Positions 31,703 to 45,268 of a DNA stretch of 64,000 bases are shown piece after piece. The notes below the pieces were generated by a model. The model saw only the letters and a list, made by a program, of their open reading frames with translations, searched no databases and was not told where the DNA came from. Where the stretch lies: contig CALYDD020000436.1 of the NCBI GenBank assembly GCA_944472135.2, positions 50,931-114,930 on the forward strand. Direction: 5' to 3'. Positions within the stretch are counted from its first letter, which is position 1, and every line of letters begins with the position of its first letter. Source of the DNA: Trichobilharzia regenti (taxonomy: Eukaryota; Platyhelminthes; Trematoda; Strigeidida; Schistosomatidae). A program made the position numbers and the translations under genes.

Positions 31703-31890
31703 TTTTTTTGGATTACACCTTGATTCCACACTGTAATTTTGGTACAAGTTTGGGATTTTCAGCATGGATATGGATAGCCCAAATTTCTCAGGCCGATCAT
31801 AGATATCAGGTAGGCATCGGCAGGGGATCGAACCTGGGACTGTGTGCATGGTCGCCAAGAGTCCTAACCACTGTGCCACCGACGCACATT
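31703..31890 (-). repeat. tRNA-derived SINE in PLE-3, copy B
   Basis: Mirror of 17376-17560 with the same A and B boxes on the minus strand. Confidence 0.7.
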
Positions 31891-33373
31891 CGACATTCAG
31901 TAAATGATCTGTTATCTAAGCAACACAGAGAAGCCCTAAGAGAACTCAGAAGTAATGAATGCTTAAATATTAACAAGCCAAATAAAGGTGACGGTATAGC
32001 TTTACTGGATAAAAGTGATTACGTTGAAAAAATGGAAGGTAATTTGAGTGATCAAATTAAACTCCAATCTCTTCGTAGTTCCAAAGACCTCAAAGTAAGA
32101 GCGGAGAAGCTCATGACCGACCTTTCAAGCAACTGAAACAAAAAGGAGTAGTATAAGCAGCCATGTATGAATCTATGAAACCAACGGGTACCAATACTCC
32201 AAGTTTTGGCGGCCTACCTCTTCGCCCTGTTTTACATATGTATATCTCTCCATTTCATGGAACAGCGAAGTGGTTTGTGAAGAATCTGTGGCCTTTGCGA
32301 AGAAAAATCGTGCAACATAGAATTAGTGATGTTTTCGACTTTATTTCTAAAATATCTGAGACTAATGTGAGGGATAAACGTATGTTATCCATGGATGTAT
32401 CAACCCTAATCACGAATGTACCACTTAAAGAAACAGTAGATTACTTTTATCAACAAATCACCGAAAGGCTATTGGACTTAGGAATTCCCTTGTGTAGCCT
32501 TGAAGAACTGCTCCCTAATTGCACGATGAATGTTCACTTTGTCTTTAATAATTCATACTATCGACAAGTAGATGGAATAGCTATGGGTTCACTACTAAGC
32601 TCAATATTGGTTGACTTCTTCTTGTAAAACCTGAAAACAGGAAACTGAAAGACATCATCAAGCAGTTTAATATGCATTACCGATATGTCGATGATACATT
32701 TATCTTAGCTGATGAGAATGTTAACATAGATGCATTGATGATGAAATTAAACAGTGTCCAACCTTCACTTACCTTTTTACTTGTGAAGAGGAGGAGGATA
32801 GTGAGCCGCATTTTCTGGATGTCCTGCTAACTAAGCGAGAAGATGTGTCACTTGGAAGAAGCGTGTATAGAAAAGCAAATTCACAGGGCAATGCACACAC
32901 TTCCTTAGTTACGTGCCCATTAAATATAAAAGAAATGTTGTTAAACTTCTCGCGAGCAGAGCAAGAAAGATATTTACGGATGACCTCTTACAAAAGAATT
33001 TGAAATATATTCACGATTCCTTGATGGAGATGGGCTATCCGAGTAGTTTCATAAGGAAACATCAGAGAGAAAACCTGAGACTCTTACTTCACGTAGAAAG
33101 ACTCTATTTATTAAGTTCGAATTTAATGGTGGCTTATCAAGTGATATTTTATTCTAGAGACTTTCTCAGGAGTATATGAAGATTTTTTCACGTAGTAAAC
33201 GTGTTTGCCATTCTCTAGCCAACGAATGATTTGGACGCAAATGATGGATAACCTAGGTGTTTTCGAAACATCTATACAGATTTATCAATTCAGCTGCACA
33301 TGGGGTGACAGTTATGTTAGAAACGCTACTACTAGACAGTTTAGCCTGCTAACGTGTTAATGAACACCTTTCA

Positions 33374-33535
33374 TCGAGCTCGCCTTGTAACCAGTAGGTC
33401 CTGGGTTTGAACCCCGGTGGGTGTGTACTTCTTGAGAGTTCCAAATTAGGACGAAACAGATGTCCAGTACTCCCAGCTGGTTTTCCAATGGTTCTCTAAC
33501 TGGTGTCAGCTCTTGATGGAATCCTGTAACCAATC
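33374..33535 (+). repeat. SINE in the PLE-3 endonuclease, copy B
   Basis: Mirror of 15727-15888. The plus strand shows GGGTTTGAACCCC and AGGACGAAAC in sense orientation. Confidence 0.65.
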
Positions 33536-33828
33536 TCTCATCGTGGTTTGGCAAAAGACAGACAGAAACAATCCGTAGCACCATTTTGTCACATTTATTT
33601 GATAGTGGTCATGTAGTCGAAGAAACGAAAGCATTCAAGGTAGTTTATTGTATCTCAGCGAATCTTTCCAATAGACCTCGTATTCGTCTACTGCACACAG
33701 CTGAGGCGATAGGCATTCGAATTACTATTAAACCTAAACTAAGTATTTAAAGGACGTTCGCACAGTCATTATCTTTGCCTTGACCTATTGAGACAAAACC
33801 AGCTGATGACGTCTCCACCATCCCTTAC

Positions 33829-34126
33829 TTATATTTTCAACCCATGTGTTATCATCCCTCAGTCTTATCACATCTTCATTAAAAGGTATTTTATTTAATT
33901 CCTTTAATCTGGCATTACTTGATCGGTTCATTTGTTTTTGTTAGTCTTTATCGAATACTACATCTACCTGACCATTTGTTTGTTTAATCCCACTGGTTTT
34001 CGTTATTTGTGTTATCACAGATCGCCCCACATTTTCATCCCTGTTATTGATAAAACTACTATTGATATTAATATCATAGCTTTCATTACGGTTTATTGCA
34101 CAATTTATATTCACTATCTTGTTATC
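33829..34126 (-). pseudogene. Exon-like unrecognised coding stretch, copy B
   Basis: Mirror of 15136-15433, with the same acceptor-like and donor-like ends and the same internal stop. Confidence 0.35.
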
Positions 34127-34621
34127 CTATAGACAAATTGTTATGTAGGCATATTAGAGTTAAGCCTGATGTCATCTAATTGAAAGCACAATATTTTTAC
34201 GCTTACAAGTGTTTTTGTAATGAGTTAATGTCTTTAAACTAATCACAAATAATGAGACCGCTTTTTGCTTAACAAATCTGGACTAATTAAATATTCTATG
34301 AATTTTAAACAATTGACAATTGATTTAATTAATACATTTTTGAAACGTTTTGGTCTAATTGCTGAGCAGGACAAAATAGTAAGTCAAACTTGAAGATTTT
34401 AGAAACGCTAAGGAATACATTCAAAAGTGATGGTCACAACGTGATTACTTAGGTGTTCAAAGTCTTTACAGTACTTTCATATGAATAATGCATATATATG
34501 AAATTCTATTGAAATCCGAATTATGACTAAGGCAAGACTACCATTCAAAAGCAAGAATTCACTCTAAGCAGCACTCAGAATCATCTTCACGGTTCGGATG
34601 ACTGAGTAAGACAAATTAGTT

Positions 34622-34900
34622 TCATTGGTTGGAGGATTTCATCATGAGCTAACACCGGCTGGAGAACCACTGGAAAACCAGCCATCGGGAGTACTGGACA
34701 GTTGTTTTGCCCCGATTTAGGACTCTTCACCATTAATCATCCACCAACAAGGTTCTAACCCAGGACTTTTTGGTAACAAGGCGAGTTTGTAGACCATTTA
34801 GCCAATGGGATCCGATCCAAAGGCCCATGAATTCTAAATTTGGAAATTCTAATGGTTCTTCAAATTGATTTCAGCTCATGATGAAATCCTGTAACCAATC
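34622..34900 (-). repeat. Fold-back SINE, copy B
   Basis: Mirror of 14362-14640; same inverted 3' tails at both ends. Confidence 0.58.
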
Positions 34901-35744
34901 AAATGAAGTCCTTACAAAAACGAATAATTTGAAAAGACAAATTAGTTTCGTTTAAGAAGAACCGTAAAATGGATGTGTGATAAATTACATGGAAATATAT
35001 AATTTACGGCCATCAGTATACTTATAAGAAAATCTTCGCTCTTCTCAATGATTCGAGGGTATAACGTCACATCTTCAGATTGGCTTCTCAATATCCTAAT
35101 AAAATCAATTTCAAGTGACCGTTTCTCAGGGTTTTACTTTGCACTTTGAAAACCTGAAGTGAATTTTGAAAACCGTACGTGTTTTCGATACCACATAGAA
35201 ATGTATCTTGGCCAACACCAGATGATAAATTAAAATGAGTTAATCATCCCACCTAGGACTTATTCATGACAGTAGTTCAGATGTAGAAATTCTCAGATTA
35301 GTTCACTTACTACCTCTAGTATGTGTAATAAACCATGGTGTTTTACCTGCATGTCAGCAAACTGTAATTGATCTGAAATCAGTATGATAAGACCTTTACA
35401 TTCCATTGAGTTTGATAATTCAATTCTAATGACTGTTTCAAGATTTATACTTTTAACTTAATCATGATATTTTGAAATTACCGCATTCAGCATACTTCTG
35501 TTTTAAAACTTTCGCACGAGTTTATTGTTCAGTAGTCAGTGGTTTTCAGACTCCTCAGATTTTATCCCACTAACGAACATATTAAATAATAATTTTGCTT
35601 AACAGGTAACAAGTAAGAAATATGTTTCCCGGTTAGCAAAGCAGTTTCTTCAAGAGATATATGCCTTCTGAGTCTTTACGCTAACTGCTCAAAAAATGAA
35701 GTGAAATATTCGACTTTTGAAAAAACTTGTTTTGTGATGATGAT

Positions 35745-36192
35745 TTCTTAGAAACGTTTCATGAAAAGAGACCAATTAACGATCAGTTTCGATGTTGGCG
35801 GATCTCTTCATACGAACATTTCAAAGACTATCAGAACTGAAGTATTAGATAAAGATAAGTAATACCTGAGGTTAAATTACTTCACCTTACAAAACGACAG
35901 CTTTACAATATCCGAATAAATTAACAATATGCCTAACACTAACAAATAAACGTGAACGTATGAGTTCAACAAATGCCGATTTAGACTTCGAGAGTATTTT
36001 AAAGATATGTAGACGATATGATTGCCGTGTAAAATTCTGAAAACGTAGCGCACAAGGAGAAACTTAATGGCTGATGGAAATCGTGAATTAGAAAGAACAC
36101 AGTTTAAACACTCCCTTGACTTTGAGTAGAGAAAGAATAACGGTTTGTGCAAAATGAGGTGGTACCATCTGTTACTACATCGGCTTCTCATT
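35745..36192 (+). pseudogene. PLE-7 reverse transcriptase remnant, copy B
   Basis: Mirror of 13070-13520 in sense orientation: TISFDVGGSLHTN near 35775-35815, YVDDMIAV near 36010-36033. Broken frame. Confidence 0.6.
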
Positions 36193-36893
36193 AGCTGCGT
36201 ACAGCTTAGAACATGAATGAAGATTATGTAAAGATTAATGTCAACATACTTGCAAATATCACCTGTTTCGAGCTTATAGGAGACTCTAAAATTAATGAAC
36301 AGTCATTAAAAATTATACGCATATAGATTATAAGCAAGTTTATCCATGAACGAATGATACCAGTTACCCTAATAAAGAAAAAGATTGAATAATTTGATAA
36401 GTGATTAATTATTCGAATTACAATGAAATGCTATCAAACAAAGCACAAAAATAAGAGACAAGTAGACTCACATTTCACCAAAGTGGAAGAATTTGAAGCT
36501 AAACATTGTATAGTCTAATGAAAGTGAGAGAAATATTGAAGACAACAAGTTACCAGGCCAAAGAAAATACTAATAATTGCTTTTTATGAACACCTAAATC
36601 GGTTTTCATACACCAGTTGCTTTTGTGAAACTTGAGCGAAAATGGACTATTTTTTTTAACTGGTGAGCTCATTGTATTCAAGGTATTCACATGATAATCC
36701 GAATTGACGAGGTAACTTTCAATGACACTTTGAAAGCAGTTTCTCCTCTTCGAACGTAATTACTTAGCCATAAGATTAAAGATTCGAAGGCAAACTTTAT
36801 TTAATACAGTCAAATCAAGTTTACTAAAAGAGTAAATATGCGGTGAAATAGTACATATTTTGGTTAACATTTCACGAAATTTACTGTTAAAAG

Positions 36894-37937
36894 TTGTGAG
36901 TTTCAATTGATATAAGTATAAGACTTGGGAACTGTGGTAGATTTTAACTCCATTATGGATAAAAGTTCATTTTGATAAATCACATATTGTTATACAGTGA
37001 CATTACCTGATAACAACGTTTTGAGCACAAACTATTGCTCACAATCATATCAAGGTAATCGCTCACACAACTTACTTGCTTCATTTATATACATGAATAA
37101 AAATTGATGATTAGACAGACGAATAAAATCAATATAAGATAAAGTACACTCAAAAAACGATATGAGTGTTATCATCAAGTACAGTCATATGGGAAATAAG
37201 ATGAGTATTTTTATAGTCAAAATAAGTAATTTATTAGAATGCTTTGATGGACGTAAATCGTAATAGAATTTTAAGATTATTTATTATCCTCCTCTGATTT
37301 GACTGACTGGCGGTAATAATATCTTCCATATCTCTGGTACTTGTATTCAGTCATTTCTGTTGCATTTGTTGGGTGTAGATTCACTTCATGAACCAGGATT
37401 CAGTAATCAATCTCCTCTCTCTCCACCTACATACATGCAGGGCAATCGCTGAGCATTTTTCTAAATTACTTATCTTCTTGGGATCAATCGTTATGACCTT
37501 AGCTAAATTCTTATATTCTGACAGTCTGACAATTCCTGACTACTGGTTTGACCTATGTATTTAACTTATCTCACAGTTATTGCAAGGTATTTTGTAAATT
37601 ATATTATTTTGTCCAATTGGGTCAACCTTTAAGGTCCTTTAGCTTACAGGGCTTGTCTCTGAATGGGTTTGTAGATTTGAACGCCATCCTAATTCCTGGT
37701 TTATTGAGAATCCTACGTAGGGTCGTATGCACGTACTTTATCTTAGATTGATATTATTCAAATGTCTAACCATCAGTTTTTTACTTATGTATATAAATGG
37801 AGTAAAAGTTGTGTGAGTGAGTACCTTGATATGATTATGAGCAGTAGTTTGTGCTCGAAGCATGTGGTCATCAGTTAATAATACTGTATAACAACACTGT
37901 GTGATTTATCAAAATAAAATCATATTGTGAGTTTCAA
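36894..37937 (-). mobile_element. PLE-6, copy B
   Basis: Mirror of 11324-12368. The same 13-bp flanking repeat is at 36894-36906 and 37925-37937. Endonuclease pieces and both inverted repeats are retained. Confidence 0.7.
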
Positions 37938-38600
37938 GTTGGGAGAATCTATCTGCTGAAAGCCATTGAAATGCGTTATTTCTTATTGAGGGTAGTCAGT
38001 GTCATATATTTCATCATACAAAATGTACATGTGGTTGTAACTATATATGCAACTTTTTTTAATGACAGTTTACATTTCATTTGTCTGTGCTTTGTGTTTC
38101 AAACAATATTTCCTTCAAAAATGGTTTTTTCGAATTTGCAGTCCTAAAGATCGATGGAGGTGAGCCAGTGTTTTACTCTAATGTATACTCCTTTTATCAC
38201 AGACGATATTTTGTTCAGTTATTTTCCACCCATGCTTCTGCTTTTTAAAACGCCTCAAAAACTGTAACCTGATTGGCCAAATAATACTGTATCAGTACCT
38301 TCCAGATGTTTCTTGAACATACATCACTTAAACAGTTTAGCAATATTGACTTATGCTTTGTGAATACTGCAGATATAAACTTTTATCCGTGAATAGCTAT
38401 TTTAATTATACTGTTCACGAAAAGCTAAACGACATTCCAAAAATAGTAGACGATAAACAAAATTCGAGTCTCCATCATCGCCTCATTCCTATAACAAAAT
38501 CGACAAAGTCTACTTATTTTCAATGTTTCATCATCAGCTGACAACAACTACAGAATTTGGATATCCTTGTTTCATGCCCTGGAGGTTAGGTAATCCTGAA

Positions 38601-39681
38601 AAGTCACAAGCGGAGTTGATTAATTCTATCTATATTATTACGGTAAAGGTTCAAGCAAAAATTTCTTACATAATCTCTAGAGTGTTTATACAATTTAGGA
38701 GTAGAATTAAGACAATGTATTAGAGTATAGTTTGAAAATCCAACAGTAAACACGCCTAATTGTACGCTATATGCAACTAAATGGCTCCACAAGAGCATTC
38801 AGATGAGTATATATTCAAAGAAGATGCGAAGTTAGGCAATTTACCTTTAACCTCAGCAAGCAAAGTAAAGGACGCTTCGTAGACATGACATAATTCAGCA
38901 ACACTGAATGCTCTTTTTACCGCTGTACTGATCAGGCGTTGTGTTAATATATCACTGGTTTTATCCTCAAGCGACTAAAGTAATAAGAATAAAGCCCTTT
39001 TTCGGATCTGTTAATACTTTGGCCTGCCTTGGCCTTAGGATCAGTTACTTGGCAATGAATTACTCTGGGTAACAGTTCTTACTCAGCAACTGTTTAATAA
39101 TATTAGGCTCTTTATTAAGACATTCTACAGAAAAGCAGATTACCTTTGTTCTGTGGCGGACCAATCACTTTATTAGACTGTGTTTGTGTTTCAAAGGCAC
39201 GAAGCTGAGAAAATGAGTATACTGACAAGATGATGAAGGCCTCTTATGTACACTTCTTCCTTTTTATTGTGCCATCCTCTTTTATTATTATAAAGACGTC
39301 TAGGAATGAAATACTATAGTCTCTTTTTTTCTTAATGGTAAAATTTATTGTAGGCTGAAAATTATTAAACTTGTCCAGGATGTTCTTTACTGCATCCTCA
39401 TTTTTCATCACAATCAAAAATGTATCACTATGTATCGACAGTAAAATTCTAGTTCATCAATTACATCTTTCAAGGGCCTATACTCTAGTTTCGCTAGGTA
39501 AATAATGGCTAGAGTGGGTCTTAGTAGCGTTGACCCCGTTGCCACATCGTCGATTTGTCCGTATACTGCCTTATTAAATAAAAATTGAATATTGATTGTG
39601 CATTTTGAAGGGGTCTTCTATAAAAGATACAAGAATACCAACATCGTTGTCTTGTCTTATGAGTTCTTCGTGTGGAAAGTT
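38601..39681 (-). pseudogene. PLE-2 remnant, copy B
   Basis: Mirror of 9580-10660. The catalytic block is further damaged by a small deletion near 39428, where RYIDDTF is frameshifted, so there is no 100-codon frame here. Confidence 0.75.
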
Positions 39682-40137
39682 ATTTCAAGTTTCATATCAT
39701 AATAATGCAAGGAGTACAGTCTTTAATATCCAAATATTAATAGTGTATCACTAAATGCCATATCAATAATCTTATCAAATCTCTCAATAAGCCTCATTCT
39801 TCTGCGTTAATAATAATCATGTGGAAAGTACGATCCTTCTTAAAAATGTATTCATAATAGTCTACTTTAATGACCCTATTCATGCTGAATTATGTTATAT
39901 ATCTTCTGAACAGGGACTGGTTTAAATGGCTGTGGTAAGTGTTAATTAATTTCATCAAGCATCCTTTACGTCACTTCAAAATTGTGTACATGAAACAGCT
40001 GTCCTCAGTGTATCTGATGTTTTATGTTGATGATAATCAGAATTACTGGTTCATATTATCATTTTACACTGCTAACCGACATCACTAATAAAGGCGAATA
40101 TTCAAGTAATTACAAAGTATTGATTTGTACGGAATTG

Positions 40138-40850
40138 ACGGATTTCCTACAATATTTCATCATTAGCTGACATCGGTTAGATAAACACTGAAAAACCTGG
40201 GAACAATGGACAACTCTTTCATCCCAGTTTGGGACTCTTCATCATAATCACTCAACACAAGGGGTTTGAACCTAGGATCTTCTGGTAACAAGGCTAGTGA
40301 GCTCGTAGACCGTCACCGCACTCACTGGGACTCTATCTAATGGCCAACTCATGAATTCTAACTTCTATCACTTCATGACATAGGATAACCACCAGCCACT
40401 GCCATCGATGGTGAGTAATTGTCCTCACACCCAACCTGCTGTACCTTACCGGTCACTGTTTCCCTGTAAAACTCCAGATAACTACTTGCATGAGCAGAAC
40501 CAGCCGCTAGTAAGCAACTTACTGATATTCAAGTATTGGTTTGTAGTTACAGCAGGTTGGGTGTGAGGACAAATACTAACCACCGATGACATTCCCTAGT
40601 GGTTGCCCTATGTCGTGAATTGGCAGAAGTTAGAATTCATGAGCTGGTCATTGGATAGGGTCCCAGTAAGTGGCCTAATGGTCTGCAGGCTCGCTAGACT
40701 TGTAACTAGAGGGTGCTTGGTTCGAACTACGGCAGATGCGTGCAGATAAAGATGCTCAAACTAAAGCGACGAAACAGCTGTCCAGTACTCCCAGCAGGTT
40801 TCGCACTGTTTCTCTAACTGATGTCAGCTCATGATGAAATCTTGTAACAA
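40138..40850. repeat. Inverted SINE pair, copy B
   Basis: Mirror of 8410-9122: a minus-strand SINE (about 40138-40444) and a plus-strand SINE (40548-40850) head to head. Confidence 0.68.
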
Positions 40851-41276
40851 GTTCGATTCTGTTCTGCAGATTGTGTCATTATTAAGATTTGATTACTAAA
40901 ATTGTGAAAGTGTTCTGAGGTTCTATTGATAGACAATGGGAATCTTCATCTATGGAAGGGAAGGAAACATTTCACTTCTCGACTTCATATGATACTGGGA
41001 ACAAATGATAATTGAAATCGAGATCTCCATCAAAATCCTTAATTTTTACAGAAAGTCGGTATTTGTATAATTCTACTTGCAGGTGGTTGGGGCAGATTTT
41101 GTAAGTCAGTTTATCTTCATTATAACTGCACAGTTTGTTTACTTGTTTGTTTACATTCTTACGATAGAAGTGTACGTTTTATAAATCTGGAAAGACTAAT
41201 CAGTGATCAAAGAGTATTTTCTCGATAACCTCATCTTTTTCAGGTTAATAAATGTATCGCATGTTTTCTGAAAAAG

Positions 41277-42547
41277 TACCACCGAAATAAAGTATAATTA
41301 TATTTTAATAGTTTACACACAATGATAAGTTTTGTTATTGGTAATATTTCGAGCAAAATTACTGCCCGTGTTCACACCACTGTTGGAATTGTTTTATTCA
41401 CACATTTATGATTTGTATTCATATATATAGTTCATTATTATTATTTTGTTCATTCATGTTTTGTGTGTGCATATGTGTGTTCAGAATTATACTCCACATT
41501 CATTCATGTGTTTGTATTTAGAATTATATTCCAAGTTGTTGATTCCTTGATTATTACTCAGCTCATCCACTCTCGGTAAAACGAGGATCAATACAGGGTC
41601 TTGCAGATAGAATACGTAGACTTACAACAGCACCAGAGGACCAACGTAAAGAAATAAAAGTCCTATTCAAAATGCTACTCGAAAACAACTACCCTAGAGA
41701 ATTTATAAAAGATAATATAAAAAAGAGAAAAAAGAGAGTAAAACCGGAGAATAACAAGAAGGAATAATGGAGAAAAACAGTCGCAATACCATATAAAAAT
41801 GGTACATCAGAGGCAATACAAAGAAACCTCAAAAATATCGGCATTCGAACAACCTTTAAACCGACAAATCTAATCAAAAATAAAATAAATCAACTAAAAG
41901 ATCCCATAAAAATGATGGATAAAACAAATTTGATTTATAAAATATCTTGTGCTGACTGTCCAACTAAATATGTGGGGCAAACGTCCAGCTCACTTAAAAT
42001 AAGAGTGAATGAACATAAACGCCTAACTAAAGGTCAACCAACAGGGACACAAGCCTACAAAAATCTTGAAAAAAATTCATCGATAGCTGCACATGCATGG
42101 GACAAAAACCACAATATCGATTGGGAGAATGTGTGTATTCTAAAAACAAACATGAACCAATGGAAAGAAAGACTCATAACAGAATCGATATTCATTAAAG
42201 TCACACCGGATACATGTAACAAGGGTGACTCAGTACAACTATCAACAACTTGGAATATAATTCTAAATACAAACACATGAATGAATGTGGAGTATAATTC
42301 TGAACACACCTATGCACACACAAAACATGAATGAACAAAATAATAATAATGAACTATATATATGAATACAAATCATAAATGTGTGAATAAAACAATTCCA
42401 ACAGTGGTGTGAACACGGGCAGTAATTTTGCTCGAAATATTACCAATAACAAAACTTATCATTGTGTGTAAACTATTAAAATATAATTATACTTTATTTG
42501 ATCTAATCCACAATGCTCAAGCTTTTTACTGATATACCACCGAAATA
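41277..42547 (+). mobile_element. PLE-1, copy B, endonuclease with a stop
   Basis: Mirror of 6712-7982. Flanking 13-bp repeats are at 41277-41289 and 42535-42547, and inverted repeats at 41285-41543 and 42241-42499. Hammerhead-like motifs lie at 41339-41379 (minus) and 42405-42445 (plus). The insertion site and ends are the same as in A and C, so all three descend from one insertion. Confidence 0.88.
41544..42280 (+). pseudogene. PLE-1 GIY-YIG endonuclease, copy B
   Basis: Same protein as at 6979-7716, but a G-to-T change turns GAA into TAA at 41765-41767, within the connector, removing the continuous frame. The endonuclease core YKISCADCPTKYVGQTS is intact downstream, in a 122-codon frame from 41912. 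An Arg after QTS is changed to Ser. Confidence 0.82.
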
Positions 42548-44464
42548 TTGACATAAAAATTCCAAAGTACGTCAACAGATCACCAGAAGGTGAAAGTTAC
42601 AATATTGACTGGACGCGTTTCTTTTACACACAGATCTCCAGTTATTTTAAACAAATTGCAGTACCCTCTAGGATTCGGATTACATATTGGTATTTTTTGT
42701 CTGAAATCTGACAGATGATAGAAAATGACTCTTCAATGAAGAGCATTCTTTAATTTAGTCGACATCGCTGAAAGTTATGTTTTACACGTTAGATATTGCG
42801 TAACTTCTGGAGAATATGCCAATGAGTAGAGTACTGAGTCTGTGGTTTACTTGATTCGTTAGTCACTGCTATGCATATTTCATATATATATATATATATT
42901 TATTTATTTGTGATGATGAACACGGCGGAAGAATTGGACTCATTGAAATTACTTCATGCATTCTACTGATTTCAGAGACAAACTAGATTTCTTTTGCATA
43001 CTATGTGCAACGACTTGAACAGTCGTTGAAATTGTCATGCTGTTAGGTTTCAAACTGTTGCGCTTGTCCCGGTATATGATTACATTAATTTATCAGCGCA
43101 ATGAATGAGCCTAAGTTCTGACTATATTTCTACGACATAGTCTTTTTTTCTCTCTTTTTTATTAGAGAGATAATTAGCGTTTACAACCAATTACTTATGC
43201 CTGCCGTAGTCTCTATAATATGCCTGTCGTTTCCTTATTTGGCGATGCAAGACATGACACGTTATCATATATTTTATCGGCATATTCTAGAAACAAATTG
43301 ATTGTAGTCGGCGAACTTTCAAGACCTTAGTATGAATACGTATAAACTCAACCAAAATTTATTTCGTTTTCGTCCTTAGCTGTGCACTGCTCAATCTTGA
43401 TGCCTTTAAGAAATTAGCAGGCGTTGCGTAACCACCTACAATAGAAAAGTTGACAATGGTTGGTAGAGAGGGAATTCATATTCTATGCAACTTTTTATTC
43501 CCCTACAAATAGACTGACTTATTTCTGTATAAGTTATCTATTTTAGATGTTATGTTTCCCATTCGTTTATACAAAAACCTTGGTTTGAAGTTTTCTAGTT
43601 TAATGGACAATATTCAATTATTTGCTTTGTAAATGTTGTGAATGATAACGTACAGCTCATTTATGCATTAAATATTTTTCTTTAAAAACGTTTTTGTTCC
43701 TCAAATAAAATAATTTTCATCTTTTATAATGAAGCAATTATTTTGGTGAATGTGTGCACATTGGCTTTTTAGCTTAATAACATTTCTCCAACTGATCTCA
43801 GCTCATTTTGAAGTCCTCCATCCAGTGAAATTAAATCCTTACAAAACCAATACTTGAACAATGTAACTCTCAAACATACAACAAATTGTACTGAGACATT
43901 CTAGATTACTTCATTAGGCGTATTAGCTTAGTAGAGATTGGAAAGCTAGAGCATCCAGCTAGTAATACCACAGCGTAAAATACAGATAGAATGCAGAAAT
44001 TTTAGAAATCGGCTTGTGGGATTGGAATAGATTCAGACTTCTCAAACTGTCAACTCAGCAGTTTGTGAATTTAAAGTATCATAGCCGCAGTAAGTGTCTT
44101 ACACAGTTGACGTTTGAGGACTAATCAGATCAATAAGACACTTTGGTAGATCATTCTGAAGAGACGACCAAGCTGCATTTATAGACTTGTTTGGTGAGTT
44201 CCCCGAAAATGAAGCATTTTACTACTGAGTTAATGATGAACTAACTGGAATGTTTGTGTAGATACAAGACGCTAATGCAATACAACGTTGTTTGACATAA
44301 GTACTGCTACACTGGCAATTTATGTGATAAGATGAAGTCTGTTCTTAATGGTAGCTACGTTTTGGCCAAAATCTAAGCTGTCTATCAGCGGATATCTTAC
44401 GCCTCAGATATGGTTAGATTTTACAAACACCTGTAAAGTAAGCAGCGTCTGAGGCAGAAAATAT

Positions 44465-44887
44465 CCTGATCTCTGCAGTGTAGTGGCATTAGCCATAATC
44501 AATCGTGCATGCTTAGAATCTATGAGACTTCACTTCGCAAAGGGTTTGTGGAAAAATTACTAAATAGAAGTGCCAAAACATTACGTTGAAGCATTCAGCG
44601 CATGATATTCCCAGGAATGACGACACACGCTGATGAATCTAGAGGATATAACCACATGTCGCCTTAAAGTTATAGCTACCAAGCCTTCTTCCGACTTTGT
44701 ATATCCAGTTGTGGGTAGGCATACTAATTCTGTCGAAGAGTTTTGGGGAAGGTTGAAAAGAAGAGTCGGGAATGTCAATGGATTACATCTGAGTGGATAT
44801 ATTATTGTAACGATTATGCCATTTATTTATCATCTGAGTTCTGATTGGTTATTCATAGTGAGTGAGATTTCGTCTATGATAGTTTAA
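44465..44887 (+). pseudogene. Merlin-type transposase remnant, copy B
   Basis: Sense-strand mirror of 4378-4800: KGFVEKLLNRSAKTLR, THADESRGY, then VVGRHTNSVEEFWGRLKRR in the next frame (44633-44887). Confidence 0.7.
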
Positions 44888-44947
44888 AATTACCCAGCAG
44901 TCAAATATCTATTCCGGTCCACTAGACGATAGCAATAAACGCACTAA

Positions 44948-45268
44948 GGATGTGGTCATCATGATGTCGCGGAAGGCACCGAAGGTTTTTGTGCTATAAG
45001 GACTGATGTTCTACAGGACCATGTTCATACTTACATAAAAGGCGAACAAAAGGAAGGAACAACAAGATGGACTTCTACAGATTACTTCAAATATTACTGG
45101 ATGAAGGCCTAGCCAGATAAAAAAATGAGAACAAATATTGAAGGTAGTGTGTACAAGAACAGAGATATCCACAGTGTTACGCAGGCCTTATCAGATGGAT
45201 GTACTGAAATTCAGGGAGAGTTTATGAAAAATTTCAAGAAAATGAAAACACAATCTATTGAAAAGTAG
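44948..45268 (+). pseudogene. Unrecognised protein fragment, copy B
   Basis: Same frame as at 3998-4317. It ends at a TAG whose last bases come from the spacer, exactly at the palindrome 2 edge. Confidence 0.45.

Larger units (their letters stand above)
31543..33743 (+). mobile_element. PLE-3, copy B
   Basis: Mirror of 15520-17720 in sense orientation. Clean pieces are LLSKQHREALRELRSN (to 32136), MLSMDVSTLITNVPLKETV and YRQVDGIAMGS (32163-32627), HYRYVDDTFILAD (near 32677-32715), MPIKYKRNVVKLLASRARKI (32913-33179), and the endonuclease downstream. SINEs interrupt it at 31703-31890 and 33374-33535, at the same sites as in copy A, so both insertions precede the inversion duplication. Confidence 0.82.
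24863..45266 (-). repeat. Large repeat unit, copy B (right arm of palindrome 1)
   Basis: Inverted copy of 3999-24411, holding every element of copy A in reverse order. Notable private features are a 49-base A run at 29601-29649 replacing about 60 bases of PLE-4, and an in-frame TAA in the PLE-1 endonuclease at 41765-41767. At the palindrome tip B keeps the 3' end of the RTE-like element, which A lacks. The outer edge (45266) corresponds to A 3999. The gaps between its listed elements hold no gene I can recognise, as in copy A. Confidence 0.95.

Noticed and set aside
3999..45266. Palindrome as a pure assembly fold-back
   Set aside because: Not fully excluded, but the arms differ at many ordinary bases, and B shares alternative states with C or D at several sites, which a chimeric mirror of A would not do.
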